This document shows, in pieces, positions 1 through 6,208 of a stretch of DNA of 8,846 nt. Below the pieces are notes generated by a model. That model was not told the DNA's origin. It worked only from the letters and a program-made list of their open reading frames with translations, and did no database searches. Positions within the stretch are counted from its first letter, which is position 1; every line of letters starts with the position of its first letter. The stretch comes from Desulfobacteraceae bacterium (GTDB lineage Bacteria > Desulfobacterota > DSM-4660 > Desulfatiglandales > Desulfatiglandaceae), in assembly GCA_030612945.1 (NCBI GenBank), contig JAUWMY010000084.1:1-8846 (forward strand), given 5' to 3'. The position numbers and the translations under genes are program-made.

Positions 1-389
1 AGGATGGCCTTAATGCGGGTGATTACGCGTGTCCCGCCCTCAAGCTTAATGGCGTCCATGCCGGCTTCTTTTAGAAAACGCCCGGCATTTACTACCGCGT
101 CTTCATCGGATTTCTGGTAGCTCATAAACGGCATGTCGCCAATAACAAAGGTGTTGGGGGCTCCCCGGCGTACAGCCTCGCAATGGACAATGCACTGGTC
201 CATTGTCACCGGCACGGTGCTTTCATACCCGTACACACACATGCCCATAGAGTCACCAACCAGGATCATCTCAATTCCGGCGGCTTCCTCAAACTGGGCG
301 GTAGGAAAATCGTAACATGTAAGCCAAGTAACCTTTTCCCCTTCTTTTTTCATCCTGTAAAAATCCTGTATCATCTTTTTCTTTGCCAT
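1..389 (-). CDS. panB: 3-methyl-2-oxobutanoate hydroxymethyltransferase, 5' part, cut at window edge
   Basis: Ketopantoate hydroxymethyltransferase transfers a hydroxymethyl group from 5,10-methylene-tetrahydrofolate to 3-methyl-2-oxobutanoate, the first committed step of pantothenate (coenzyme A) synthesis in the cytoplasm. I translated the minus strand from the ATG at 387-389. The 129 visible codons begin MAKKKMIQDFYRMKKEG and carry family hallmarks in order: WLTCYDFPTA, the VGDSMGM metal and substrate loop, YESTVPVTMDQ, GDMPFMSYQ, and EAGMDAIKLEGG just before the edge. The family is about 260-280 residues, so roughly half is present. A Shine-Dalgarno TAGGAG (397-402, minus) lies 7 nt before the ATG and supports this start. 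It lies downstream of the regulator gene on the same strand, 492 bp away, so it is probably transcribed separately. No frameshift is seen. Confidence 0.95.
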   Translation of the reverse strand, partial: MAKKKMIQDFYRMKKEGEKVTWLTCYDFPTAQFEEAAGIEMILVGDSMGMCVYGYESTVPVTMDQCIVHCEAVRRGAPNTFVIGDMPFMSYQKSDEDAVVNAGRFLKEAGMDAIKLEGGTRVITRIKAI

Positions 390-451
390 AATAAAACTCC
401 TAACCCAGATAAACTGGAAATATGAAATTAAAAGCATCCCCCATTGATAAC

Positions 452-480
452 GCCATATGGCAACAAAAAGATGCCATATG
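452..480. repeat. Paired CATATG-centred dyads, 21 bp apart, upstream of panB
   Basis: GCCATATGGC (452-461) is a perfect 10-bp palindrome. GCCATATG recurs at 473-480, followed by TCAC, so the second copy is an imperfect dyad. The two cores sit 21 bp apart, about two helical turns, which places them on one face of the DNA. They lie 63-91 bp upstream of the panB start. Two phased dyads look like a regulator-binding site, but no family can be assigned and chance is possible. Confidence 0.35.
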
Positions 481-500
481 TCACATATTGTATTAAGAAA

Positions 501-531
501 ATCCCCCTCAATCCCCCTTTGCAAAAGGGGG
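501..531. repeat. C-rich palindromic intergenic element
   Basis: ATCCCCCT occurs twice in direct orientation (501-508 and 511-518). The second copy opens a hairpin with arms CCCCCTTT (513-520) and AAAGGGGG (524-531) around a 3-nt loop. C-rich hairpins of this type are, from memory, common dispersed intergenic elements in Desulfobacterota and related genomes. With only one copy here, dispersal cannot be shown. There is no T-run after the stem on either strand, so it is not an obvious terminator. Confidence 0.5.
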
Positions 532-670
532 AAGGTTCGGAATGCCCAGACTTAATTGAGATGTTACTATCCGAATACTTAACACATTGTAAATACTAAG
601 ATTGCTTGACATAGTTGATGAACCTATGAACGGCAGCAGTTACGCGCAATGTGCCACCCCTCGATATCTC

Positions 671-686
671 AAAACCGTGCGGTTTT
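671..686. terminator. Small hairpin, possible weak terminator
   Basis: AAAACC (671-676) pairs with GGTTTT (681-686) around the tetraloop GTGC. The A-rich 5' arm and T-rich 3' arm resemble a bidirectional intrinsic terminator. On the minus strand it follows the regulator gene by about 195 bp. The stem is short and the T-run is inside it, so activity is doubtful. Confidence 0.25.
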
Positions 687-806
687 CATCAGTTAACCTT
701 GAACCCCTGGCCCAGACCTGGCTTTCCTCTCCCGTTGCGTAGAGACTCTTGGAGTAGAATTCAGTGCGATCGTTTCAAGAATGCATATCAAGCCGCACCT
801 CCCGAT

Positions 807-828
807 CCCGTCCCGGTCTCGGGACGGG
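807..828. repeat. GC-rich perfect hairpin downstream of the regulator gene
   Basis: CCCGTCCCG (807-815) and CGGGACGGG (820-828) form a perfect 9-bp stem with loop GTCT. It lies 54 bp past the stop codon of the minus-strand regulator gene. There is no following T-run on either strand, so it is better called a REP-like or transcript-stabilising hairpin than an intrinsic terminator. A role in 3'-end protection is inference. Confidence 0.45.
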
Positions 829-881
829 GAGGGCAGGCGTGAACCATTGAACTTTGAACCTGAGTCGCAAAACATCAATAC

Positions 882-1358
882 TTATCTGCCCTCTGGCCCT
901 TCCTCCTCAATCGGCCAGCCTTGATCTTCTTTAATCTCTGAAAGCACTAAAAAGCTTTCGAGTTTTGCAATGCCGTCAATAGACGCGATTCGCTCCTTCA
1001 CCAGTTCGCCCCAGTGTGTAAGATCTCGGGCCGCCATATAGAGCAGATAATCGAAGCGGCCAGTGATATGATAGCATGCACGCACGTTGGGGACTTGCTT
1101 TATCCCGTCCTCAAAACTGCGGATAGATGCTTTTTCATGGCCGGTTAGAACGACCGCCAGAAATCCCTGAAGAGTCAGCCCTACAGACTTGGGATCGACG
1201 ATGGCACGATAGCCGCGAATCTGCCCGTGCTCCTCAAGCCGGCGAAGGCGATCAAGCATGGTGGACGGCGCAATGCCCAACTGTCGAGCCAGATCAACGT
1301 TGGTTATTCGCCCATTTTGTTGCAGGGCGATAAGGGTTTTAAGATCGAGATCATCCAT
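882..1358 (-). CDS. Lrp/AsnC-family transcriptional regulator
   Basis: A 158-residue cytoplasmic DNA-binding protein of the leucine-responsive (feast/famine) type. It begins MDDLDLKTLIALQQNGR. An N-terminal helix-turn-helix spans roughly residues 17-43 (ITNVDLARQLGIAPSTMLDR), followed by LEEHGQIRGYRAIVDPKSVG, typical of the family linker. A RAM effector and oligomerisation domain follows (about 65-140) with the ligand-pocket GRFDYLL motif at 100-106. The length matches the family (150-165). An upstream in-frame ATG at 1424 would add 22 residues, but it overlaps the -35 element, and the ATG at 1358 has AAGG 6 nt before it and starts where the family starts. It is divergent from the hydroxy-acid gene set, which makes it the likely local regulator. 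The effector is unknown; an amino acid or a 2-hydroxy/2-oxo acid is possible. Confidence 0.92.
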   Translation of the reverse strand: MDDLDLKTLIALQQNGRITNVDLARQLGIAPSTMLDRLRRLEEHGQIRGYRAIVDPKSVGLTLQGFLAVVLTGHEKASIRSFEDGIKQVPNVRACYHITGRFDYLLYMAARDLTHWGELVKERIASIDGIAKLESFLVLSEIKEDQGWPIEEEGPEGR

Positions 1359-1393
1359 AACAACCTTGACACCGAATAAACACCGGTATATAG

Positions 1394-1418
1394 AACTCAT
1401 ATCTGGCAGATATTCGTT
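1394..1418. promoter_or_regulatory. Palindromic operator candidate over the lrp-type promoter
   Basis: ATATCTG-G-CAGATAT (1399-1413) is a perfect 15-bp dyad with a 1-bp centre. Outer AAC (1394-1396) and GTT (1416-1418) extend the symmetry after a 2-bp mismatch on each side. Lrp-family sites are commonly about 15 bp and weakly palindromic. The dyad covers part of the -10 element and most of the spacer of the regulator's own promoter, so autorepression is the simplest reading. No second copy is seen near the divergent promoter. Confidence 0.55.
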
Positions 1419-1424
1419 TGTCAA
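1396..1424 (-). promoter_or_regulatory. Sigma-70-type promoter of the lrp-type gene
   Basis: On the minus strand, TTGACA (1419-1424, full match) and TATGAG (1396-1401, 4 of 6) are separated by 17 bp. The predicted start near 1389 gives a leader of about 30 nt to the ATG at 1358. Confidence 0.6.
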
Positions 1425-1582
1425 GTCTTTTTTCGTTTATTTTTCGGCTTGCAATAGGTCTCGCTGTTCGATGTTCCGTTGTAGAGAGACCAGTTGTTTC
1501 CATGTTCTTAGGCAGTTGATAACACTTAAAAAATGTGGTATTTGGATTTAACAAGGTATTACTTTGACAGCCATGGAAATTG

Positions 1583-1611
1583 TTGACATGTGGAACCCTC
1601 ACTTTTAGTAT
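1583..1611 (+). promoter_or_regulatory. Sigma-70-type promoter of the hydroxy-acid/lipoyl gene set
   Basis: TTGACA (1583-1588, full match) and TAGTAT (1606-1611, 4 of 6) are separated by 17 bp. Transcription would start near 1618, about 148 nt before the GTG of the LarA-like gene and just ahead of the small leader ORF. It diverges from the regulator promoter; the two -35 elements are about 160 bp apart. Confidence 0.55.
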
Positions 1612-1631
1612 GGTTTGGTTTTGGATTGGCC

Positions 1632-1763
1632 GTGGTAAAAAAAGCCTTAGGTAAAGAGGGAATTTCTGGCCCGAGAATAGTTCAGGTCTGCCAGGCCACG
1701 ACCGAGCCGGATGTAAATGAAGATGTAGAAATTTTAATGGTGCCAATTACCTGGGAGGAATGA
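1632..1763 (+). CDS. Possible 43-codon leader ORF ending at the start of the LarA-like gene
   Basis: From the GTG at 1632 an open frame encodes VVKKALGKEGISGPRIVQ and on to VPITWEE, stopping at TGA (1761-1763) with a second in-frame stop TAG (1764-1766). That TAG shares its G with the GTG start of the next gene. I do not recognise the peptide. Composition is protein-like, with mixed charged and hydrophobic residues. The ribosome site before 1632 is weak; a TTG at 1626 is another candidate start. The frame stays open back to a stop at 1584-1586, but the promoter placement excludes those starts. It could be a translationally coupled leader, a remnant of a longer gene, or chance in a 5' leader. 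Confidence 0.3.
   Translation: MVKKALGKEGISGPRIVQVCQATTEPDVNEDVEILMVPITWEE
1753..1758 (+). promoter_or_regulatory. Ribosome binding site deciding the start of the LarA-like gene
   Basis: GGGAGG lies only 1 nt before the ATG at 1760 but 7 nt before the in-frame GTG at 1766. The spacing favours GTG 1766 as the true start. Confidence 0.65.
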
Positions 1764-1765
1764 TA

Positions 1766-3064
1766 GTGAATTCTGGAATGGCTGTTGAGTGTAAGTTGCC
1801 TTGGATGAGGATAATTCACCAGCGTTATGACGTGCCATCAAAGATAGATGTGTTGGCCGAGGTAGACCGGGAATGGCTGCAGCTCAAAGACGGCCTTGAT
1901 CTTACTAAGGGTGCGAGTGTAGCCGTTGGTGTGGGGAGCCGTGGCATAACTGATCTGGCCATAGTGGTTCGGGCGGTGGTGGCAAAGTTGAAGGAGGCCG
2001 GTTGCCGGCCTTTCATCATACCAGCCATGGGCTCCCACGGTGGGGCCACGGCCGCGGGTCAGATGGAAGTGCTGCGCAGCCGTGGTATCACCGAAGAGAG
2101 CGTGGGTGCGCCGATCCGGGCCACCATGGATGTGATACCCGTGGGCGAGATTGACGGAATTCCCCTGTTTATTGACCGCCTTGCCCAGGAGGCCGACGGC
2201 ATCGTGCCCATCAACCGGATTAAGCCCCATACCAACTTCATTGGCCCTACCGAGAGCGGCCTGATAAAGATGCTTGCCATCGGGATGGGAAATCAGATTG
2301 GGGCCGAGCACTATCACAGACTCTCTGTGGTTCGGGATCAATACACCATCATCAGTTCGGCCGGGAAAGAGCTTCTCAAGCGCTGCAGGGTCCTCTTCGG
2401 CGTGGGCCTGGTGGAAAACCAGGAGCATGAAACAGCGATACTAAAGATGGCGCTGGCCGATGAAATTGAGGCCGTTGAAACCGATCTCCTCAAAATGGCC
2501 CGCGCCTGCTTACCCACTTTACCAATGGATGAGATTGATCTCCTTATCATTGACGAAATGGGCAAGGACATAAGCGGGGAAGGAATAGATCCCAACGTAG
2601 TTGGTCGTGATGTGTGCTCATACGGAGCGAAGAGGACATGGCCCAAAATTACCCGTATTTTTGTCCGAGATCTGACCGAAGGAAGCGAGGGCAGCGGCCT
2701 TGGAATCGGGCAGGCCGATTTTACAACACAGAGACTGGTGAACAAAATCGACTTTCAGGTTACGTCCATCAACTGCCTGACCTCCTGCTGCCCTGAGTCA
2801 GGAATGGTGCCCCTGACCTATCCGAACGACAGGGATGCCATTGCCGCGGCATTAATGACCCTCAGACCTTACAATCTGGAAGACGTGCGCATCGTCCATA
2901 TAAAGAACACCCTGGAACTTATGAGCGTGCTGGCTTCCCAGGGGTGTCTCACTGACCTGGAAAGCAAGCCTGATTTAGAAATCGGGACCGAGAATCTGAA
3001 ATTGGAGTTCGACCGATCAGGCAACCTGATTACACCCCAGAGCACTCAGTGTCCCTGCAGTTAA
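1766..3064 (+). CDS. LarA-like (DUF2088) nickel-pincer-type 2-hydroxy-acid racemase/epimerase family protein
   Basis: A 432-residue cytoplasmic protein from GTG 1766 (434 if ATG 1760 is used). It resembles the lactate racemase (LarA/DUF2088) superfamily, whose members racemise or epimerise 2-hydroxy acids with a nickel-pincer nucleotide. Visible signatures are PAMGSHGG (residues 86-93), NRIKPHTNF (150-158), GLIKMLAIGMGN (165-176) and EHYH (181-184). By spacing, His91, His155, Lys168 and His184 could match the two catalytic histidines, the pincer-attaching lysine and the nickel-ligand histidine of Lactiplantibacillus LarA; this mapping is inference. The C-terminal half carries DEMGKDISGEG (263-273) and many cysteines, ending CPCS. 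It is first in a tight series, 21 bp before the dehydrogenase gene, which suggests it supplies the D-isomer. The cofactor genes larB, larC and larE are not in the window. Exact substrate is unknown. Confidence 0.75.
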   Translation: MNSGMAVECKLPWMRIIHQRYDVPSKIDVLAEVDREWLQLKDGLDLTKGASVAVGVGSRGITDLAIVVRAVVAKLKEAGCRPFIIPAMGSHGGATAAGQMEVLRSRGITEESVGAPIRATMDVIPVGEIDGIPLFIDRLAQEADGIVPINRIKPHTNFIGPTESGLIKMLAIGMGNQIGAEHYHRLSVVRDQYTIISSAGKELLKRCRVLFGVGLVENQEHETAILKMALADEIEAVETDLLKMARACLPTLPMDEIDLLIIDEMGKDISGEGIDPNVVGRDVCSYGAKRTWPKITRIFVRDLTEGSEGSGLGIGQADFTTQRLVNKIDFQVTSINCLTSCCPESGMVPLTYPNDRDAIAAALMTLRPYNLEDVRIVHIKNTLELMSVLASQGCLTDLESKPDLEIGTENLKLEFDRSGNLITPQSTQCPCS

Positions 3065-3085
3065 CCATTTCAAAGGGAGTCTAAC

Positions 3086-4465
3086 ATGGAAGATAAAACA
3101 AAAAAGGCGCTTATTGACATTGTCGGAGAGGAGAATTATACAGACAATCTGATTGATCTCATCTCCTACTCAAAAGACGCCTCGGAACACAGGCACCGGC
3201 CTGATGCAGCCGTGTGGCCGGCTACTGCCGAGGAGATTTCGGCAATCCTCAAACTGGCCAATAAGGATAGGTTCCCAGTCGTTCCTCGCGGGGCCGGGAC
3301 CTCTCTTGCAGGTCTTGCCGTGCCGGAGAAAGGGGGCGTGATTCTCGATCTGGTACGCATGAATAAAATCATCTCAGTCAGCGTGACGGACCGCCTGGCA
3401 ATTGTTCAACCCGGTGTGGTCTACGCAGACCTGGAAAGGGCCCTGGCACCACACGACTTCTTTTTTCCACCTGACCCTGCAAGCGGCACGGTTGCCACCC
3501 TGGGTGGTAACGTGGCCACCAATGCCGGCGGAATCAAAGGTGCCAAATACGGCACGACCAAGGATTATGTCCTTGCCCTTCAAATAGTACTCCCCGATGG
3601 TCGGGTTATGCGCACAGGATCCAAGTGTATGAAAAGCTCTTCGGGTTATGATCTGACCAAGCTTTTTGTCGGTTCTGAAGGAACATTGGGAGTAGTAACC
3701 GAGATAACCCTCAAGATTAATCCCAAGCCATCGCTGACCTCCACTGCCATGGCCACCTTTGAAGACCTGGAGGATGCGGGACGGGCCGTGAGCGAAATCA
3801 TGCACTCCGGAATCCTGCCAAGCGCGCTCGAAGTAGTTGATCAGCAGACCCTTATTGCCATCAACCAGAATACCGATCTGAATCTGCCGGAGGTAGAAGC
3901 AATCCTGATAGCCGAGACTGATGGACACACTCGGGAGGAGACCCAGTTCCAATTGAACAAGGTCATAGAAATATTCAAGAAAAACAATGCCTCCACCGTA
4001 AAACAGGCCGCGACTAAAGAAGAGGCAGAAGCGCTGTGGACGGCCCGCAAATCTGCGTATGCAGTTATGTCCCGGATTAACAACAGCCTCGCTGTCGAAG
4101 ACCTTTCTGTGCCCATGTCCAAGGTCCCTAACATACTTAAGGCGCTCTCCGATCTTGCAAAAAAATATGATCTAAAGATTCCTACCGTTGGACACGCAGG
4201 AGACGGCAATCTCCACCCCACCATCAGTTATGACGGCACAAATCCCGATGAGGTAAAGCGCGTTGAACAGGCCTCGGCCGAGCTGTTTGAGAAGGTAATT
4301 GAACTGGGTGGCACACTGACGGGCGAACACGGCATAGGTCTGGCAAAGGCACCATTCATGCACCTTGAACATGATCCCGTAGCCATGGATGTGATGCGTT
4401 CCATAAAGAAATCATTTGATCCAAACAATATTCTTAATCCTGGAAAGATGGCACTGGAGGGCTAA
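3086..4465 (+). CDS. GlcD-type FAD-linked D-2-hydroxy-acid dehydrogenase
   Basis: A 459-residue flavoprotein of the VAO/PCMH fold, the family of GlcD (glycolate oxidase), D-lactate and D-2-hydroxyglutarate dehydrogenases. It should oxidise a D-2-hydroxy acid to the 2-oxo acid. The FAD domain shows PRGAGTSLAG (67-76), PPDPAS and LGGNVATNAGG (139-149), and VGSEGTLGVVTEITLKI (195-211). The substrate domain shows the acidic VEDLSVP (337-343), the metal-binding pair in GHAGDGNLHP (369-378), and GGTLTGEHGIG (408-418). It closes with FDPNNILNPGKM (444-455). Length is normal for the family (450-500). GGGAG sits 6 nt before the ATG. The downstream iron-sulfur gene begins 1 bp after the stop, as expected for a GlcD-GlcF-like pair. 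No signal peptide or membrane segment is seen. Lactate, glycolate and 2-hydroxyglutarate cannot be told apart by sequence reading. Confidence 0.92.
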   Translation: MEDKTKKALIDIVGEENYTDNLIDLISYSKDASEHRHRPDAAVWPATAEEISAILKLANKDRFPVVPRGAGTSLAGLAVPEKGGVILDLVRMNKIISVSVTDRLAIVQPGVVYADLERALAPHDFFFPPDPASGTVATLGGNVATNAGGIKGAKYGTTKDYVLALQIVLPDGRVMRTGSKCMKSSSGYDLTKLFVGSEGTLGVVTEITLKINPKPSLTSTAMATFEDLEDAGRAVSEIMHSGILPSALEVVDQQTLIAINQNTDLNLPEVEAILIAETDGHTREETQFQLNKVIEIFKKNNASTVKQAATKEEAEALWTARKSAYAVMSRINNSLAVEDLSVPMSKVPNILKALSDLAKKYDLKIPTVGHAGDGNLHPTISYDGTNPDEVKRVEQASAELFEKVIELGGTLTGEHGIGLAKAPFMHLEHDPVAMDVMRSIKKSFDPNNILNPGKMALEG

Positions 4466-4466
4466 A

Positions 4467-5570
4467 ATGGAAGCCAAATATGATTTTGAAAGAAAATACC
4501 GCGATCAGGTTCTCAGGTGCTCTAACTGTGGCTTTTGCCGGGCAGTATGCCCTGTCTTTGGGACAACTCTTCGCCCCGCTTATAATGCCAGGGGTAAGAT
4601 GCTCATTCTCAAGGAAGTCATGGATGGGACCATCGACCTAAACGACGAGCTTATTGAAACCCTTTTTCAGTGCACCACATGCGCTGCCTGCGCAGAAAGT
4701 TGCCCCTCAGGCGTGAACGTGCCCGACATCATCAAACAGGTGCGGAAGGATATGGTCAATATCGGTTCCTGTCACCCAGCGTTCAAAGGAATGAACGAGG
4801 TGCTAAAGAACCATACCAACATCTACGCGGAAGACGAACCCGAAGATTTTGAGAGAGAACGAAACAAGAAGGCCGAATACGTATATTTTATAGGGTGCGT
4901 GGGTTCTTTTCGGGAAGATGAAGCCACCCTGGAAACCCTCGATCTCCTGGATCGTCTCAACGTGGATTATACCCTGATTGACGAGGTCTGTTGCAGCGGT
5001 GTTCTGGAGGATGTGGGATATGAAATCAACGAAGACCTGGTCAAGAAAAATATTGATCTCATTCTGGCAACAGGCGCAAAGACCGTTATCACAGGATGCC
5101 CTTACTGTTCAAGGACCTTTATTAACAAACCGCAGTATGCCGGCCTGGAGGAGAATGGGATTAAAGTCCTTCACATCACTCAATTCCTGAATGATTTTGA
5201 CTTTGGTGTCACGACGGACAAATTAGTGACCTACCATGATCCATGCGACCTGGGAAGGCACTGCGGTATTTATGAAGAGCCAAGAGAGATCATCAGGAAG
5301 ATTGCGCCAAACTTTGTGGAGCTGCGCCACAACCGTGTTGATTCCCTCTGTTGCGGGGCCGGTGGTGGTGTAAGGGGCGCCTATGCCAAGAATTCTATTG
5401 CCATGGCACGCCGCAGGTTGGAGGAGGTTGAAGAAGTCGGTGCCGAGGTGGTGCTGACAGAGTGTAATTCCTGTGTGCACAACCTTGCTAATGCCAAATT
5501 GCGCAAGCAAAAGTTCAAGATTTACAACATATCGCAATTTGTTAATGAACTGATGGAAGAAGCTGAGTAG
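4467..5570 (+). CDS. HdrD/GlcF-type iron-sulfur protein with two CCG domains (first copy)
   Basis: A 367-residue soluble electron-transfer protein. Two ferredoxin-type [4Fe-4S] motifs are complete: C18-C21-C24-C28P and C69-C72-C75-C79P. Two cysteine-rich CCG domains follow: C144, C175-C176, C211/C214, then C260, C295-C296-G, C333/C336. In HdrB/HdrD these bind noncubane [4Fe-4S] clusters that cleave disulfides. The first domain reads CCSG, not CCG, but keeps all cysteines. I chose ATG 4467 because GGAGGG lies 5 nt upstream and MEAKYDF starts like the family; the ATG at 4416 would extend back into the dehydrogenase gene. It most likely takes electrons from the adjacent FAD subunit, as GlcF does for GlcD, and may hand them to the lipoyl protein encoded next. 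No membrane anchor is present, so it is either cytoplasmic or docks to an unseen partner. Confidence 0.9.
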   Translation: MEAKYDFERKYRDQVLRCSNCGFCRAVCPVFGTTLRPAYNARGKMLILKEVMDGTIDLNDELIETLFQCTTCAACAESCPSGVNVPDIIKQVRKDMVNIGSCHPAFKGMNEVLKNHTNIYAEDEPEDFERERNKKAEYVYFIGCVGSFREDEATLETLDLLDRLNVDYTLIDEVCCSGVLEDVGYEINEDLVKKNIDLILATGAKTVITGCPYCSRTFINKPQYAGLEENGIKVLHITQFLNDFDFGVTTDKLVTYHDPCDLGRHCGIYEEPREIIRKIAPNFVELRHNRVDSLCCGAGGGVRGAYAKNSIAMARRRLEEVEEVGAEVVLTECNSCVHNLANAKLRKQKFKIYNISQFVNELMEEAE

Positions 5571-5589
5571 AAAAAAAGGAGGTAAGCGA

Positions 5590-6012
5590 GTGGAGATTCA
5601 AGGGTACAATATGCCGGATGACTTGCACTACGAGGAGAATCATTTTTGGGTAAAGGAAGAAGGAGATCTCCTGGTCATGGGAATGGATGATTTTGCACAG
5701 GTAATGGCCGGGGAGGTCGTGTATATCCAGCTTCCTGATGAAGGAAAGAGGGTGAAAGTAGGCAAAAAATTTGCCAAGATAGAATCCGGCAAATGGTTGG
5801 GGAAGGTTTATGGACCTGTCAATGGAGAGCTGGTAGCAGTAAATGAAGAACTGGAAATGAACCCGGGCTTAATCAATGATGACTGCTACGGCAAGGGCTG
5901 GATGTACAAGATCAAGCCGGATGATAAGGGAGAACTCGCCAACCTGATCTATGGGCAGGAGGCGGTTGAAAAGTGGCTCTTGGCAGAAATTGAGAAATAC
6001 GCGGAAGAGTAG
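5590..6012 (+). CDS. GcvH-like lipoyl carrier protein
   Basis: A 140-residue member of the glycine-cleavage H-protein/lipoyl-domain family, which carries lipoate on a lysine. It starts PDDLHYEENHFWVKEEGD, matching the H-protein opening, then GEVVYIQLPDEGKRVKVG (41-58), IESGKWLGKVYGPVNGEL (64-81) and GLINDDCYGKGWMYKIK (93-109). Lys68 aligns with the lipoylated lysine of the GcvH ESVKA context, here ESGKW. The GTG start at 5590 has a full AAGGAGG 7 nt upstream; the ATG at 5611 is less likely. Length slightly exceeds GcvH (125-135). No gcvT or gcvP is nearby; instead it sits between two CCG iron-sulfur genes and near a lipoate ligase. That suggests a dedicated carrier comparable in concept to LbpA of sHdr systems, not glycine cleavage. 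Housekeeping GcvH remains an alternative. Confidence 0.9.
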   Translation: MEIQGYNMPDDLHYEENHFWVKEEGDLLVMGMDDFAQVMAGEVVYIQLPDEGKRVKVGKKFAKIESGKWLGKVYGPVNGELVAVNEELEMNPGLINDDCYGKGWMYKIKPDDKGELANLIYGQEAVEKWLLAEIEKYAEE

Positions 6013-6057
6013 ACAGTGGAAGAGTAGGCAGTAAGCAGTATGGAGTAGGCAGTAAAA
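6008..6057 (+). repeat. AGTAGGC-type heptamer array abutting the lipoyl gene stop
   Basis: Degenerate 7-bp units in tandem: AGTAGAC (6008), an 8-bp variant, AGTAGGC (6023), AGTAAGC (6030), AGTATGG (6037), AGTAGGC (6044), AGTAAAA (6051). The first unit overlaps the stop codon of the GcvH-like gene. The segment 6044-6054 is perfectly complementary to 6164-6174. Confidence 0.65.
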
Positions 6058-6127
6058 TGTTTCGGTATTCTTGCCACTTGTTGAAATTGGGGCACGTTTT
6101 GTGAAGGGCAATTTACGACCTACGAAT

Positions 6128-6188
6128 AGTAAGCAGTGAGGATTAATGGAGTGGCATTGTGCCTACTGCCTACTGCTTACTCCCTACT
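6128..6188. repeat. Inverted heptamer array ahead of the second HdrD-like gene
   Basis: AGTAAGCAGT (6128-6137) is a perfect inverted match to ACTGCTTACT (6172-6181). GCCTACT, GCCTACT, GCTTACT and CCCTACT run in tandem at 6161-6188. With the array at 6008-6057 this could fold the intergenic RNA into long alternative hairpins and lower expression of downstream genes; that effect is inference. Confidence 0.6.
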
Positions 6189-6208
6189 TATTATGGAGTT
6201 GAGCCCAC

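Larger units (their letters stand above)
390..881. other. Gene-free stretch between panB and the lrp-type gene
   Basis: No ORF in these 492 bases looks like a real protein; the longer ones lack family motifs and a plausible ribosome site. The stretch holds the panB ribosome site, two near-identical CATATG-centred dyads (452-480), a C-rich hairpin (501-531), a small A/T-flanked hairpin (671-686) and a strong GC hairpin (807-828). The rest, including short ACCTTGAAC and CATTGAACTTTGAAC stretches near 695-860, is unassigned. I see no tRNA or recognisable riboswitch. Confidence 0.6.

Noticed and set aside
606..630. TTGACA followed by TATGAA as a plus-strand promoter
   Set aside because: The spacer is only 13 bp and no plus-strand gene follows.
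1457..1491. GGTCTC ... GAGACC inverted repeat
   Set aside because: Six-bp arms around a 23-nt loop are weak and could be chance.
1351..1746. 131-codon minus-strand frame covering the divergent intergenic region
   Set aside because: It overlaps the start of the regulator gene and both promoters, has no family motif, and its sequence reads as noncoding.
1838..2428. 196-codon minus-strand frame
   Set aside because: It is antisense to the LarA-like gene and has no recognisable features.
3374..3952. 192-codon minus-strand frame
   Set aside because: It is antisense to the well-supported FAD dehydrogenase gene and has no domain or start signal.
6151..6170. Possible sigma-54 promoter (GTGGCATTGTGCC)
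   Set aside because: No GC dinucleotide occurs at the required distance from the GG, so the -24/-12 pattern fails.
6008..6188. CRISPR array
   Set aside because: Units are 7 bp and contiguous without spacers, and no cas gene is nearby.
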